Positions 1 through 6,858 of a DNA stretch of 15,735 nt are shown in pieces. Source of the DNA: Humitalea sp038323655 (GTDB taxonomy: Bacteria > Pseudomonadota > Alphaproteobacteria > Acetobacterales > Acetobacteraceae); assembly GCA_038323655.1 (NCBI GenBank), contig JBBQHE010000096.1, positions 1-15,735 on the forward strand, given 5' to 3'. A model generated the notes under the pieces. That model made no database searches. It was not told the DNA's origin and saw only the letters and a list, made by a program, of their open reading frames with translations. The number at the start of each line of letters is the position of its first letter. The first letter of the stretch is position 1. A program made the position numbers and the translations under genes.

Positions 1-1407
1 CCGCAGCCCTTCATGCGTCAGGCGTTCGTGCGCCGCGTGCTGGTCCACCAGCACCAGCGCGCCGTCCGGGGCTTCGGCCAGAACATAGGTTTCCAGCAAT
101 TGCGCGATCGGGCGACCGAGCGGGCCGGGGTTGGGCATCGCCGGGCCTTGCGTCGCGGGCCCTGTCATGCCGGGCCCTGTCATGCCGGGCCCTGTCATGG
201 CGGGCCCTGTCATGGCGGGCCCTGTCATCGCTGCATCGGGCCAGGTCGGCTCCGGCACGGCCGGGTCGCGGCGGGAAAAGCCGAGCGCCAGGGCCGGCTG
301 CGGCGCCGTTCCGGTCTCAGCAAAGCCGGGCGGCGGCCAGGCCGGCGCGGCGGCGGGGGTCCAGTCCGGCGCGGGTGCGCGCCAGCCCGCCGTCCCGGCG
401 CCGACCCCCAGCGCCTGGCGCAGCCCGCCGATCACCAGGCTGCGCACCCGGTCGGCGTCGCGGAAGCGCAGTTCCGCCTTCATCGGATGCACGTTCACAT
501 CGACCGCCTCGGGGTCGATCGCCAGGTACAGGGCGGCGGCCGGGTGGCGGCCCTTTTCGATCAGGTCGCGATACGCGACCCGCAGGGCGGCGCGCAGCAA
601 CGGGTCGCGCACCGGCCGGTCATTCACCACCAGATGCTGCCCGGCCATGGTGGCGCGGGTATGGATCGGCAGGGCCGCGAGACCGCCCAGCGTCATGCCC
701 GGCCCTTCGGCCAGCACCGGCACCGCCTGGGCGGCGAAATCCGGTCCCAGCAGGGTGGCGATCCTGGCCTCCCGGTCTTGCGGCGGCAGGGCCAGCACCT
801 CGCGCCCCTCGACCTCGGCCCGGAAGCCGACGCCAGGCCAGGCCAGGGCCAGGCGCCGCACCGCCTCCACCGCCGCCGCCGCCTCGGTCTGCGGCTGCTT
901 GAGGAAGGCGCGCCGGGCCGGGGTGGCGAAGAACAGGTCACGCACCTCAACCCGCGTGCCGGGGGCGCCGGCCGCGGGCGTGACTTCGCCGCGGCGCCCG
1001 GCCTCGACCGCGATGCGGTGCGCCTGGCCGGCCGCGGTGCGTGAGGTGATGACCAGCCGTGCCACGGCGCCGATCGAGGGCAGCGCCTCGCCCCGAAACC
1101 CCAGCGTGCCGATGCGGAACAGCATCGCTTCCTCGGCCAGCTTGGAGGTCGCGTGCCGTTCGACCGCCAGCCCCAGGTCGCCGGGGGCCATGCCGGTGCC
1201 GTCATCCTCGACCAGGATGCGCGTGGCCCCGCCGCCTTCCAGCGCCACGGAAATGCGCTTCGCACCGGCATCCAGCGCGTTCTCGACCAGTTCCTTCACC
1301 GCGGCCGCGGGGCGCTCCACCACCTCGCCGGCGGCGATGCGGTCGGCCGTGGTGGCGGACAGCAGGCGGATGCGTGGCGACTCGGGGCCGGGGTGATGGT
1401 CGGGCAC
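1..1407 (-). CDS. mutL: DNA mismatch repair protein MutL, endonuclease type (C-terminus beyond the window)
   Basis: GHKL-family ATPase that couples MutS mismatch recognition to strand incision. The first 469 codons lie here. ATPase motif I is at about residues 26-48 (AAGEVVERP, KELVENALDAG, with E39 and N43), motif II DDGTGM at 68-73, RHATSKL at 84-90 and TLGFRGEALPSI at 101-112. A long Pro/Ala-rich linker, about 330-430, contains five MTGPA/G repeats. At residue 455, next to the window edge, is DQHAAHERLTHE, an exact match to the DQHA-x2-E-x4-E metal site of MutL endonucleases, as expected in bacteria without MutH. The start is GTG at 1407: an in-frame TAG lies at 1411-1413 and only one codon (GGC) intervenes. 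AGGA 6 nt upstream could be a ribosome site, but the same bases form TAGGAT, a possible -10 box of a leaderless transcript. The family is certain, the start nearly so. Confidence 0.97.
   Translation of the reverse strand, partial: MPDHHPGPESPRIRLLSATTADRIAAGEVVERPAAAVKELVENALDAGAKRISVALEGGGATRILVEDDGTGMAPGDLGLAVERHATSKLAEEAMLFRIGTLGFRGEALPSIGAVARLVITSRTAAGQAHRIAVEAGRRGEVTPAAGAPGTRVEVRDLFFATPARRAFLKQPQTEAAAAVEAVRRLALAWPGVGFRAEVEGREVLALPPQDREARIATLLGPDFAAQAVPVLAEGPGMTLGGLAALPIHTRATMAGQHLVVNDRPVRDPLLRAALRVAYRDLIEKGRHPAAALYLAIDPEAVDVNVHPMKAELRFRDADRVRSLVIGGLRQALGVGAGTAGWRAPAPDWTPAAAPAWPPPGFAETGTAPQPALALGFSRRDPAVPEPTWPDAAMTGPAMTGPAMTGPGMTGPGMTGPATQGPAMPNPGPLGRPIAQLLETYVLAEAPDGALVLVDQHAAHERLTHEGLR
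156..230 (-). repeat. 15-bp tandem repeat, 5 copies, inside the mutL linker
   Basis: Five head-to-tail copies of the plus-strand unit CGGGCCCTGTCATGC occur at 156-170, 171-185, 186-200, 201-215 and 216-230. They differ only at the last one or two bases. On the coding strand each reads ATG ACA GGG CCC plus GCC, GGC or GCG, giving (MTGPA/G)x5 at MutL residues 394-418. A decayed copy (TQGPA) follows. Near-identical codons, including the ACA threonine codon that is uncommon here, suggest recent expansion by slippage or recombination. The unit is in frame, so copy-number change would keep the reading frame. Confidence 0.95.
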
Positions 1408-1562
1408 GCCCTATCCTACACGCTCCGGGTCGCCGGTTCATGTCCCCTATCCGGTCTTCGTTTGGACCGCAGGACGCACAAGGCGACGCGCGGCGAAAGC
1501 CAAAGGTTGCAGTCATGGCGCGGCTGGCGCCAGGCTGCCGCTTCCTGCAGGGAAACCCGCCG
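1408..1562. promoter_or_regulatory. Divergent intergenic region between mutL and the solute-binding protein gene
   Basis: This 155-bp gap must hold the promoters of both divergent genes. On the minus strand TAGGAT (plus 1413-1418) ends six bases before the mutL GTG and could be a -10 box; no convincing -35 box is visible. On the plus strand AGGGA at 1549-1553 lies 9 nt before the ATG at 1563 and serves as the ribosome site. A 10-bp palindrome, CTGGCGCCAG, lies at 1524-1533. No promoter for the rightward gene is clear by eye. Confidence 0.4.
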
Positions 1563-2558
1563 ATGCAACGCCGCCCGCTTCTGCTCGCCGCCCTTGCGGC
1601 CCCCGCGCTGGCCAACCGGGCGGGGGCCCAGCCCATCGCCGGTGGCCGGCCGATCCGCCTCGTCGTGCCCTTCCCGCCGGGCGGGGCGGTGGACATCCTG
1701 GGCCGGCTGATCGCCGAGCGACTGGGGCCGGTGCTGGCCCAGCCGGTGGTGGTGGAAAACCGCGGCGGGGCGGGCGGGCTGCTGGGCGCCGATGCGGTCG
1801 CCAAGGGGCCGGCCGATGGCAGCATCCTCGGGCTGATCGGGGTGACCACGCTGGCGGCCGCGGCCTACATGTCGCGCAGCCTGCCCTTCGATCCGCAAAA
1901 GGACCTGGTGCCGGTTAGCCAGATCACCGCCGGCGGGCTGCTCTGCGTGGTCAATGCCGAGACCGCGGCCAGGCGCGGCTGGACCGATTTTCGCTCGGTC
2001 ATCCTCTGGGCCCGGGCGAACCCCGAGGGCGTAAAAATGGGCTCCTCCGGCACCGGCACCTCCAGCCATCTGAACATCGAGGCGATCAACCAGGCGACCG
2101 GGGCGCGCATCCTGCACGTGCCCTATCGCGGCGGGGGGCCGGCCATCAACGACCTGCTGTCGGGCACCATCGACATGATGTTCGATGTCTCGCCGGCGCT
2201 GATGCCGCATGTCGAAAGCGGCAAGTTCCTGGCTTTCGCCGTGTCCACCGGCCAGCGCCTGGGCTTCGCGCCGACTGTGCCGGGCATGGCGGACTTCGCC
2301 GACCTCGGGCTTGGCGGCCTTGATGTCATCACCTGGAACGCGCTGCTGACCGCGGCCAATACCCCGGCCCCCTTGGTGGAGCGGCTGTTCGCCGCGGTCA
2401 GGCAGGTTGCCGTCCAACCCGATTTCATCGCCCGTCTGCGGCCGCTCGGCTATGACGTCGTCACCTCGGCGAGCCCGGCCGCCCTGGCCGGGCTGATCGC
2501 GGCCGAACAGGCGCCGTGGAAGCGCCTGGTGGAACTGAGCGGAGCGCGCCTCGATTGA
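1563..2558 (+). CDS. Tripartite tricarboxylate transporter-type substrate-binding protein (Bug/TctC family)
   Basis: This is a periplasmic receptor of the Bug/TctC family, whose members bind carboxylates and related small organic acids. It has 331 residues, the normal family size. The N-terminus is a short Sec-type signal (two Arg, then a Leu/Ala-rich core) with likely cleavage after AGA at about residue 22. Family motifs are PFPPGGAVDILGR (36-48), VENRGGAGG (64-72) and PYRGGGPAINDLLSG (187-201), the last usually forming part of the ligand pocket. The start at 1563 is chosen because AGGGA lies 9 nt upstream and the signal peptide begins there; an in-frame ATG at 1515 would add 16 unhelpful residues. 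No TctA or TctB membrane genes are in the window, which is usual for the expanded orphan Bug proteins of proteobacteria. The ligand cannot be read from the sequence; the neighbouring amine oxidase may hint at an amine or its acid product, but this is only inference. Confidence 0.93.
   Translation: MQRRPLLLAALAAPALANRAGAQPIAGGRPIRLVVPFPPGGAVDILGRLIAERLGPVLAQPVVVENRGGAGGLLGADAVAKGPADGSILGLIGVTTLAAAAYMSRSLPFDPQKDLVPVSQITAGGLLCVVNAETAARRGWTDFRSVILWARANPEGVKMGSSGTGTSSHLNIEAINQATGARILHVPYRGGGPAINDLLSGTIDMMFDVSPALMPHVESGKFLAFAVSTGQRLGFAPTVPGMADFADLGLGGLDVITWNALLTAANTPAPLVERLFAAVRQVAVQPDFIARLRPLGYDVVTSASPAALAGLIAAEQAPWKRLVELSGARLD
2541..2556 (+). promoter_or_regulatory. Candidate ribosome site and AUU start for the amine oxidase gene
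   Basis: GGAG at 2541-2544 is followed after 9 nt by ATT at 2554-2556, which is in frame with the amine oxidase. The ATT overlaps the stop codon of the preceding gene (ATTGA, 2554-2558), the geometry of translational coupling. Initiation here would add IDIPRRGFLAGAAPRP in front of the ATG at 2602. AUU starts are rare but known (infC, pcnB). The ATG at 2602 has no purine-rich ribosome site, only C-rich sequence. The idea is plausible but unproven. Confidence 0.35.
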
Positions 2559-2561
2559 CAT

Positions 2562-2574
2562 CCCCCGGCGGGGG
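2562..2574 (+). repeat. GC hairpin just after the binding-protein stop codon
   Basis: CCCCC-GGC-GGGGG forms a perfect 5-bp G-C stem with a 3-nt loop, starting 4 nt after the stop codon of the solute-binding protein gene and followed by only two T residues. It is too short and lacks a U tract, so it is a poor terminator. If the upstream AUU start is used, the stem lies in codons 4 to 7 and encodes the Pro-Arg-Arg-Gly of the Tat motif. Confidence 0.4.
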
Positions 2575-2601
2575 TTCCTGGCCGGCGCCGCCCCCCGGCC
2601 C

Positions 2602-3858
2602 ATGACCCCCGATGTGCTGGTCATCGGCGCGGGGGCGGCCGGCATCGCTGCCGCCCGCAGCCTGCGCGAAGCCGGGCGCAGTGTGCTGGTGCTGGAAGCC
2701 CGCAACCGCCTGGGCGGCCGGGTGCAAAGCCTGGATGCCCCGGGCGGGGTGTTCGATGCCGGGGCCTCCTGGCTGCACAGCGGGGCGACCAATCCGCTGA
2801 CGCCGCTGGCGCGCGACCTGGGCATGGCGCTGGCCAATCATGATGCGCTGGGCGACAGCCTGACCTTCATCGGCGACCGCCTGGCCACGCCGGCCGAACG
2901 CGCCGCGCTGGTCGCCGAACGCGACCGCTTCCATGCCAGGGTCGCGGCCGCTGCGCGCGACCCCAGGCCGCGCAGCGTGGCCGAGGCCGCGATGCCCGAG
3001 GGCGCCTGGGGCCCGACCGTTGCCGCCTGGGAGGGCGATCTGATCTGCGCCGCCCCGCTGGCGGCGATGGACCTGCACGACGTCGCCGCCAATGCGCTGG
3101 ACGACCCCAACTACCTGCCCGAACCCGGCTTCGGCACGCTGCTGCGGCGCTTGGCCCAGGGGCTGCCGATCCGACTGTCCGCCCCCGTCACCGCGCTCGA
3201 CTGGAATGGGCCGGGCGTGGTCGCGATGACCGCCACCGGGCCGGTCGCCGCTGGCGGCGCCATCGTCACCTTGCCGACGCCGCTGCTGGGAGGCTTTGCC
3301 TTTTCGCCGCCCTTGCCCGCCGCCCATCGCGCTGCGGCCGCGGCCCTGCCGCTCGGGCTGCTGACCAAGGTGCTGCTGCCGGCGGCCGGCGAGGACCGGC
3401 TGGGGATCGCGCCGTTTTCGCGCCTGGACCGCCAGGTGGCCGAAGGCGAGACCCTTCTCAGCTTCCTCCTCTGGCCCTTTGCCCGGCCGCATGCGATCGG
3501 CTTCGTCGGTGGGACGGTGGCATGGCACCTGGCACGCCAGCCCCCGGCCGCCACCGTCGCCCTGATGCGCGCCGAAATACGCTCCCGATTCGGCGCGCGG
3601 GGCGAAGCCGCCTTCGACTGGCCGCGCTGCCTGGTCACCGCCTGGGGCACCGACCGCTGGGCCCGCGGCGCCTATAGCCACGCACGCCCCGGCCAGGCGG
3701 GGGCGCGCCGCGCCCTGGCCCGGCCCTTCCCCCATGGCGGCGAGGTGCCGCTGGTGGTGCTGGCCGGCGAGGCCTGCCACCCGACCCTGGCCGGCACCGT
3801 CGGCGGCGCCTGGGAAAGCGGCCAGCGGGCGGCGGCGCGCATCCTGGGGCTTGGCTGA
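2602..3858 (+). CDS. FAD-dependent amine oxidase (flavin monoamine oxidase family)
   Basis: This enzyme family oxidises amines to imines or aldehydes with release of H2O2, using non-covalent or covalent FAD. The protein has 418 residues from the ATG. The Rossmann FAD motif VIGAGAAG is at 7-14, followed by the acidic LEARNRLGGRV segment at 31-41 and GASWLH at 54-59. K256 (GLLTKVLL) fits the conserved flavin-N5 lysine. The C-terminal FAD motif is LAGEAC...TVGGAWESGQRAA at 388-411. The domain layout is complete, with no frameshift. The first ATG lacks a ribosome site. Reading upstream in frame to the stop at 2536-2538 reveals a twin-arginine motif, PRRGFLAGAA, but no ATG, GTG or TTG, only ATT at 2554. 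Related enzymes often carry Tat signals, so this one may start at AUU or have lost its signal. It follows the binding protein by 43 bp and probably shares its transcript. The substrate is unknown. Confidence 0.9.
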   Translation: MTPDVLVIGAGAAGIAAARSLREAGRSVLVLEARNRLGGRVQSLDAPGGVFDAGASWLHSGATNPLTPLARDLGMALANHDALGDSLTFIGDRLATPAERAALVAERDRFHARVAAAARDPRPRSVAEAAMPEGAWGPTVAAWEGDLICAAPLAAMDLHDVAANALDDPNYLPEPGFGTLLRRLAQGLPIRLSAPVTALDWNGPGVVAMTATGPVAAGGAIVTLPTPLLGGFAFSPPLPAAHRAAAAALPLGLLTKVLLPAAGEDRLGIAPFSRLDRQVAEGETLLSFLLWPFARPHAIGFVGGTVAWHLARQPPAATVALMRAEIRSRFGARGEAAFDWPRCLVTAWGTDRWARGAYSHARPGQAGARRALARPFPHGGEVPLVVLAGEACHPTLAGTVGGAWESGQRAAARILGLG

Positions 3859-3859
3859 C

Positions 3860-3890
3860 CGACGCGCGGTTCGCGTCGCACCCCGGGGTG
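3860..3890. terminator. Paired inverted repeats between the amine oxidase gene and mlaE
   Basis: Two structures sit side by side in the 67-bp gap. CGACGCG (3860-3866) and CGCGTCG (3872-3878) form a perfect 7-bp stem with a 5-nt loop, starting 2 nt after the amine oxidase stop. CACCCCGGGGTG (3879-3890) is a perfect 12-bp palindrome. Neither has a T tract downstream beyond GTTT, so they may be a Rho-aided transcript end or a protein-binding site for the mla operon promoter. Function is inferred from position only. Confidence 0.4.
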
Positions 3891-3925
3891 GTTTACGCTG
3901 CGCCGCGGCACAACCTCACGAGCCG

Positions 3926-5029
3926 ATGTCCTCCTCCGAAGCCCCGACCCTGACCCGCGACGGCGATCGGCTGGTTTTCACCGGCCGGCTGGATGCCGAT
4001 GCGGCAGCGCTGCTGTGGCGCCCGGCCACCGCCGCGCGGGCCGAGGTGACCGGCGCGCTGACGCTGGACCTGACGGCGGTCGAGACGCTGGACACCAACG
4101 GTGCCGCCCTGCTGCTGCACGCCGCCGGCAGCGAGGCGGCGCCGAAGGTCGAGGGTGCCTCCGCCCCCGTGGCCGCGGTGCTGGCCCGGGCCGTGACCGC
4201 CGCCGCCGCCCCGGGGCCGGCGCAGGGCGGGCGGCCGCATTCCTTCCTCTCCGGCATCGGCGCGCAGGCCTTCGGCCTGCTCGCGCGCGGGCAGGACCGC
4301 GTGGTCTTCGTCGGCGAGACGATGCTGGCCGCCCTGTCCTACATCATCCGCCCGCGCGGCGTGCGGCTGTCGGACCTGCTGCGCCACCTGGACGAAGCGG
4401 GCACCCGCGCCTTCGGCCTGACCATCCTGCTGGGCTTCCTGCTGGGCGTGATCCTGGCCTTCCAATCCTCCATCCCGATGCGCCAGTTCGGCGCCGAGAT
4501 CTTCATCCCGCAGCTGGTCGGCGTGTCGTTGCTGCGCGAATTGGGGCCGCTGATGGCAGCGATCATCCTGTCGGGGCGCACCGGATCGGCCTATGCCGCA
4601 GAACTCGGCACCATGACGGTGAACGAGGAAGTGGACGCGCTGAAGATCATGGGCATCGACCCGATCCGCATGCTGGTGCTGCCGCGGCTGCTGGCGGGCA
4701 CGCTGGTGATGCCGGCGCTGGCCCTGCTGCTGACGCTGTGTGGGCTGATCGGCATGGGGCTGGTGATGCTGGGGCTCGGCTTCCCGCCCACCGCCACGAT
4801 GAACCAACTGCGCCAGACGCTGTCTGTCGGCGACATGGCGGGCGGGCTGTTCAAGGCCGCGGTCTTTGGCCTGGCCATCGCCGGCATCGGCTGCCGCTGT
4901 GGTCTTGCCGCCGGCCGTGGGCCGCAGGCGGTGGGCGATGCCGCGACCGGGGCCGTGGTCGGCGGGATCGTCGCCACCATCATTCTCGACGGCTTCTTCG
5001 CTGTCATCTTCTTCAGGCTCGGCTGGTGA
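3926..5029 (+). CDS. mlaE: MlaE-family lipid ABC transporter permease with fused N-terminal STAS (MlaB-like) domain
   Basis: Inner-membrane permease of the MCE-type phospholipid transporter that keeps the outer membrane asymmetric. At 367 residues it is about 100 longer than E. coli MlaE. Residues about 8-95 form a STAS domain with DLTAVETLDTNGAALLL (48-64), including the threonine after the aspartate that is functionally important in stand-alone MlaB; this explains why no separate mlaB gene is present. Residues about 105-367 are the permease, with the signature LRELGPLMAAIILSGRTGSA at 203-222, then TVNEEVDALKIMGIDP (231-246), and a hydrophobic C-terminus ending LDGFFAVIFFRLGW. The start ATG at 3926 gives the STAS domain a natural beginning; its ribosome site is weak. 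The stop overlaps the mlaF start (GTGA, 4 bp), so the two are translationally coupled. The family is certain; the transport direction is not deducible. Confidence 0.95.
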   Translation: MSSSEAPTLTRDGDRLVFTGRLDADAAALLWRPATAARAEVTGALTLDLTAVETLDTNGAALLLHAAGSEAAPKVEGASAPVAAVLARAVTAAAAPGPAQGGRPHSFLSGIGAQAFGLLARGQDRVVFVGETMLAALSYIIRPRGVRLSDLLRHLDEAGTRAFGLTILLGFLLGVILAFQSSIPMRQFGAEIFIPQLVGVSLLRELGPLMAAIILSGRTGSAYAAELGTMTVNEEVDALKIMGIDPIRMLVLPRLLAGTLVMPALALLLTLCGLIGMGLVMLGLGFPPTATMNQLRQTLSVGDMAGGLFKAAVFGLAIAGIGCRCGLAAGRGPQAVGDAATGAVVGGIVATIILDGFFAVIFFRLGW

Positions 5030-5823
5030 CCATCGCCACCGACTTCGCCAAAGAACGATCCAAGCGTGAGTCGGGTGCGCCCGTCGTCACCGCGACCGGC
5101 ATCGCCATGGCCTTCGGCAGCCGCACCCTGTTCCGCGACGTGTCCTTCGAGGTGAAGCGCGGCGAGGTCTTCGTCATCTTGGGCGGCTCGGGCTGCGGCA
5201 AGTCCACGTTGCTCAAGCTGCTGATCGGCCTGTTCCCGCCGACCGCGGGCAGCATCGAGATGCTGGGCACCAATATTCTGACCGACGACGACGACGCGCG
5301 CGAAGCGGTCCGCACCCGCATCGGCGTGATGTGGCAATCGGGCGCGCTGTTCGGTTCGATGACACTTCTTGAAAACGTCATGCTGCCGCTGGAAGCGCAT
5401 ACGAAGATGCCGGAAGACGCAAGGCGCGAAGCCGCGCGGATCAAACTCGGCATGGTCGGCCTGTCTGATGCCGCCAACCGCCTGCCGGCCGAGATTTCCG
5501 GCGGCATGGCCAAGCGCGCCGGCATCGCCCGCGCCATGGCGCTCGACCCGCCGCTGCTGTTCCTCGATGAACCCTCGGCGGGGCTTGACCCCATCACCTC
5601 GGCCGGGCTCGACCAGACCATCCAGGAACTGGCGCGCGACCTTGGCACCACCTTCGTCGTTGTCACCCACGAACTGCAATCCATCCTGGCCATAGGGGAC
5701 CGCTGCATCATGCTGGACAAGGAGGCCCAGGGCATCATCGCGACCGGCGACCCGCGGACCTTGCGCGACACCGCGACCCACCCGACGGTGCGCGCCTTCT
5801 TCCGGCGCGAGGTCATGGCCTGA
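5026..5823 (+). CDS. mlaF: MlaF-type ATP-binding protein of the phospholipid ABC transporter
   Basis: Cytoplasmic ATPase subunit that powers MlaE/MlaD lipid transport. It has 265 residues with Walker A GGSGCGKST (53-61), the Q-loop glutamine at 104 (VMWQSGALF, typical of MlaF), the signature ISGGMAKRAGIARAM (157-171; the GGMAKR form is diagnostic for this subfamily against most ABC ATPases), Walker B LLFLDEPSAGLDP (177-189) and the switch histidine H215. The start is GTG at 5026, overlapping the mlaE stop by 4 bp. The next ATG, at 5107, would cut off the first beta strand of the domain. mlaD follows after a single base, so all three genes form one coupled operon. Confidence 0.96.
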   Translation: MTIATDFAKERSKRESGAPVVTATGIAMAFGSRTLFRDVSFEVKRGEVFVILGGSGCGKSTLLKLLIGLFPPTAGSIEMLGTNILTDDDDAREAVRTRIGVMWQSGALFGSMTLLENVMLPLEAHTKMPEDARREAARIKLGMVGLSDAANRLPAEISGGMAKRAGIARAMALDPPLLFLDEPSAGLDPITSAGLDQTIQELARDLGTTFVVVTHELQSILAIGDRCIMLDKEAQGIIATGDPRTLRDTATHPTVRAFFRREVMA

Positions 5824-5824
5824 C

Positions 5825-6856
5825 ATGGCGACGTCGCGCAAACTCTACGCCCGCGTCGGCGCGCTCGTGGTGGTGGCCGGGCTGCTTGCGGTCGGCTTCG
5901 TGCTGTTCCTGACCTCCGGCCGGTTTTCGCAGAACACCGCGGTGTTCGAGACCTACCTGCGCGAATCGGTCACCGGGCTGGATGTCGGCTCGCCGGTGCG
6001 GTTCCGCGGCGTGTCGATCGGACGCGTGACGGAACTGCGCCTGGTGGGCGCGGTCTATCCACGCCCCGCCGGGGGCGGTGACAATGAAGCCGCCTTCCGC
6101 CGCGTGCTGGTGCGCTTCGCGATCGACCCCGCCGCCCTCGGCACCAACGCGCCCTCCGTCCAACAGGCGGTGCAGCAGGGCTTGCGCGTAAAACTCGCCA
6201 GCCAGGGCATCACCGGGGTGATGTACATCGAGGCCGATGTCGTCGATCCCGCCCGTTTCCCGGCCGAAACCTGGCCCTGGACGCCGCAATTCCCGGCGAT
6301 CCCCTCGATGCCCTCCACCGTGGCGCAGGTGACATCGGCGGCCGAAGCCATCCTGACCCGGATCGAACAGGCGCCCATCGACCGTATCCTGCAGGACAGC
6401 GCGGCGCTGGTGAACGACTTCCGCGAGATGATCACCACCGGCGACGTCGCGGTGATCCTGCGCGAGGCCTCGACCACGCTGGTGGCACTTCGCGAGGCGC
6501 TGACCAAGGCCGACCTGGCGGGCACGGTGGCCGAAATCCGGGGCCTTGCCGCCGACACCCGCGCGCTGGTCGATGGGCCGGAGATCCGCGGCGCGGTGCA
6601 GAGCACCTCGGCCGCCGCCCAGGAATTGCGCGTGGCCATGGCCCGCCTGCCCGCCACCATCGCCCAGTTGGACCAGACCCTGCGCACGGTGCGGCTGGGG
6701 GTCGGCGACACCCAGGCCGACCTCGGGCCGCTGCTGCGGGATCTGCGCAGCACGGCGCAGAACCTGCGCGACACGACCGAGGCGATCCGCCGCACCCCGT
6801 CCCAGGCGCTCTGGGGCAGCCCGCCGCCACCGCCCACCAACCGGGAGCGACGCTGA
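5825..6856 (+). CDS. mlaD: MlaD-family MCE-domain protein
   Basis: Periplasmic lipid-carrying subunit anchored in the inner membrane; MlaD-type proteins form hexameric rings above the permease. It has 343 residues: a single membrane helix at about 10-30, one MCE domain at about 38-145 (VTGLDVGSPVRFRGVSIGRV at 49-68 is the classic core), then a long Ala/Leu/Thr-rich helical tail at about 165-325 and a Pro-rich end. It is much longer than E. coli MlaD (about 183 residues); such helical tails are found in PqiB/YebT-like and many alphaproteobacterial MCE proteins, where they can bridge part of the periplasm. The ATG follows the mlaF stop by one base; GAGG lies about 10 nt upstream. The lipoprotein gene begins 2 nt after its stop. 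Confidence 0.93.
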   Translation: MATSRKLYARVGALVVVAGLLAVGFVLFLTSGRFSQNTAVFETYLRESVTGLDVGSPVRFRGVSIGRVTELRLVGAVYPRPAGGGDNEAAFRRVLVRFAIDPAALGTNAPSVQQAVQQGLRVKLASQGITGVMYIEADVVDPARFPAETWPWTPQFPAIPSMPSTVAQVTSAAEAILTRIEQAPIDRILQDSAALVNDFREMITTGDVAVILREASTTLVALREALTKADLAGTVAEIRGLAADTRALVDGPEIRGAVQSTSAAAQELRVAMARLPATIAQLDQTLRTVRLGVGDTQADLGPLLRDLRSTAQNLRDTTEAIRRTPSQALWGSPPPPPTNRERR

Positions 6857-6858
6857 CC

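Noticed and set aside
13..1396. Long plus-strand open frames (343 and 421 codons) opposite mutL
   Set aside because: They lie wholly antisense to a clear MutL sequence, have Arg/Pro/Ala-rich low-complexity composition and match no family I recognise; such shadows are common at this GC content.
1059..1562. N-terminal extension of the solute-binding protein to an upstream start
   Set aside because: The upstream frame runs through mutL on the other strand; the signal peptide and ribosome site both point to ATG 1563.
1416..3780. Long minus-strand frames (473 and 439 codons) opposite the binding protein and amine oxidase genes
   Set aside because: Gly/Arg/Gln-rich antisense shadows of two well-supported genes, with no domain motifs.
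2602..3858. Phytoene desaturase or protoporphyrinogen oxidase instead of an amine oxidase
   Set aside because: All share the FAD fold, but the GASWLH segment, the lysine in LLTKVLL and the LAGEAC...TVGGAWESG end fit the monoamine/polyamine oxidase group better, and there are no carotenoid or haem genes nearby.
4015..5025. Long N-terminal extension of MlaF across the mlaE gene
   Set aside because: It is the wrong frame of mlaE; MlaF begins naturally at GTG 5026 in a 4-bp overlap.
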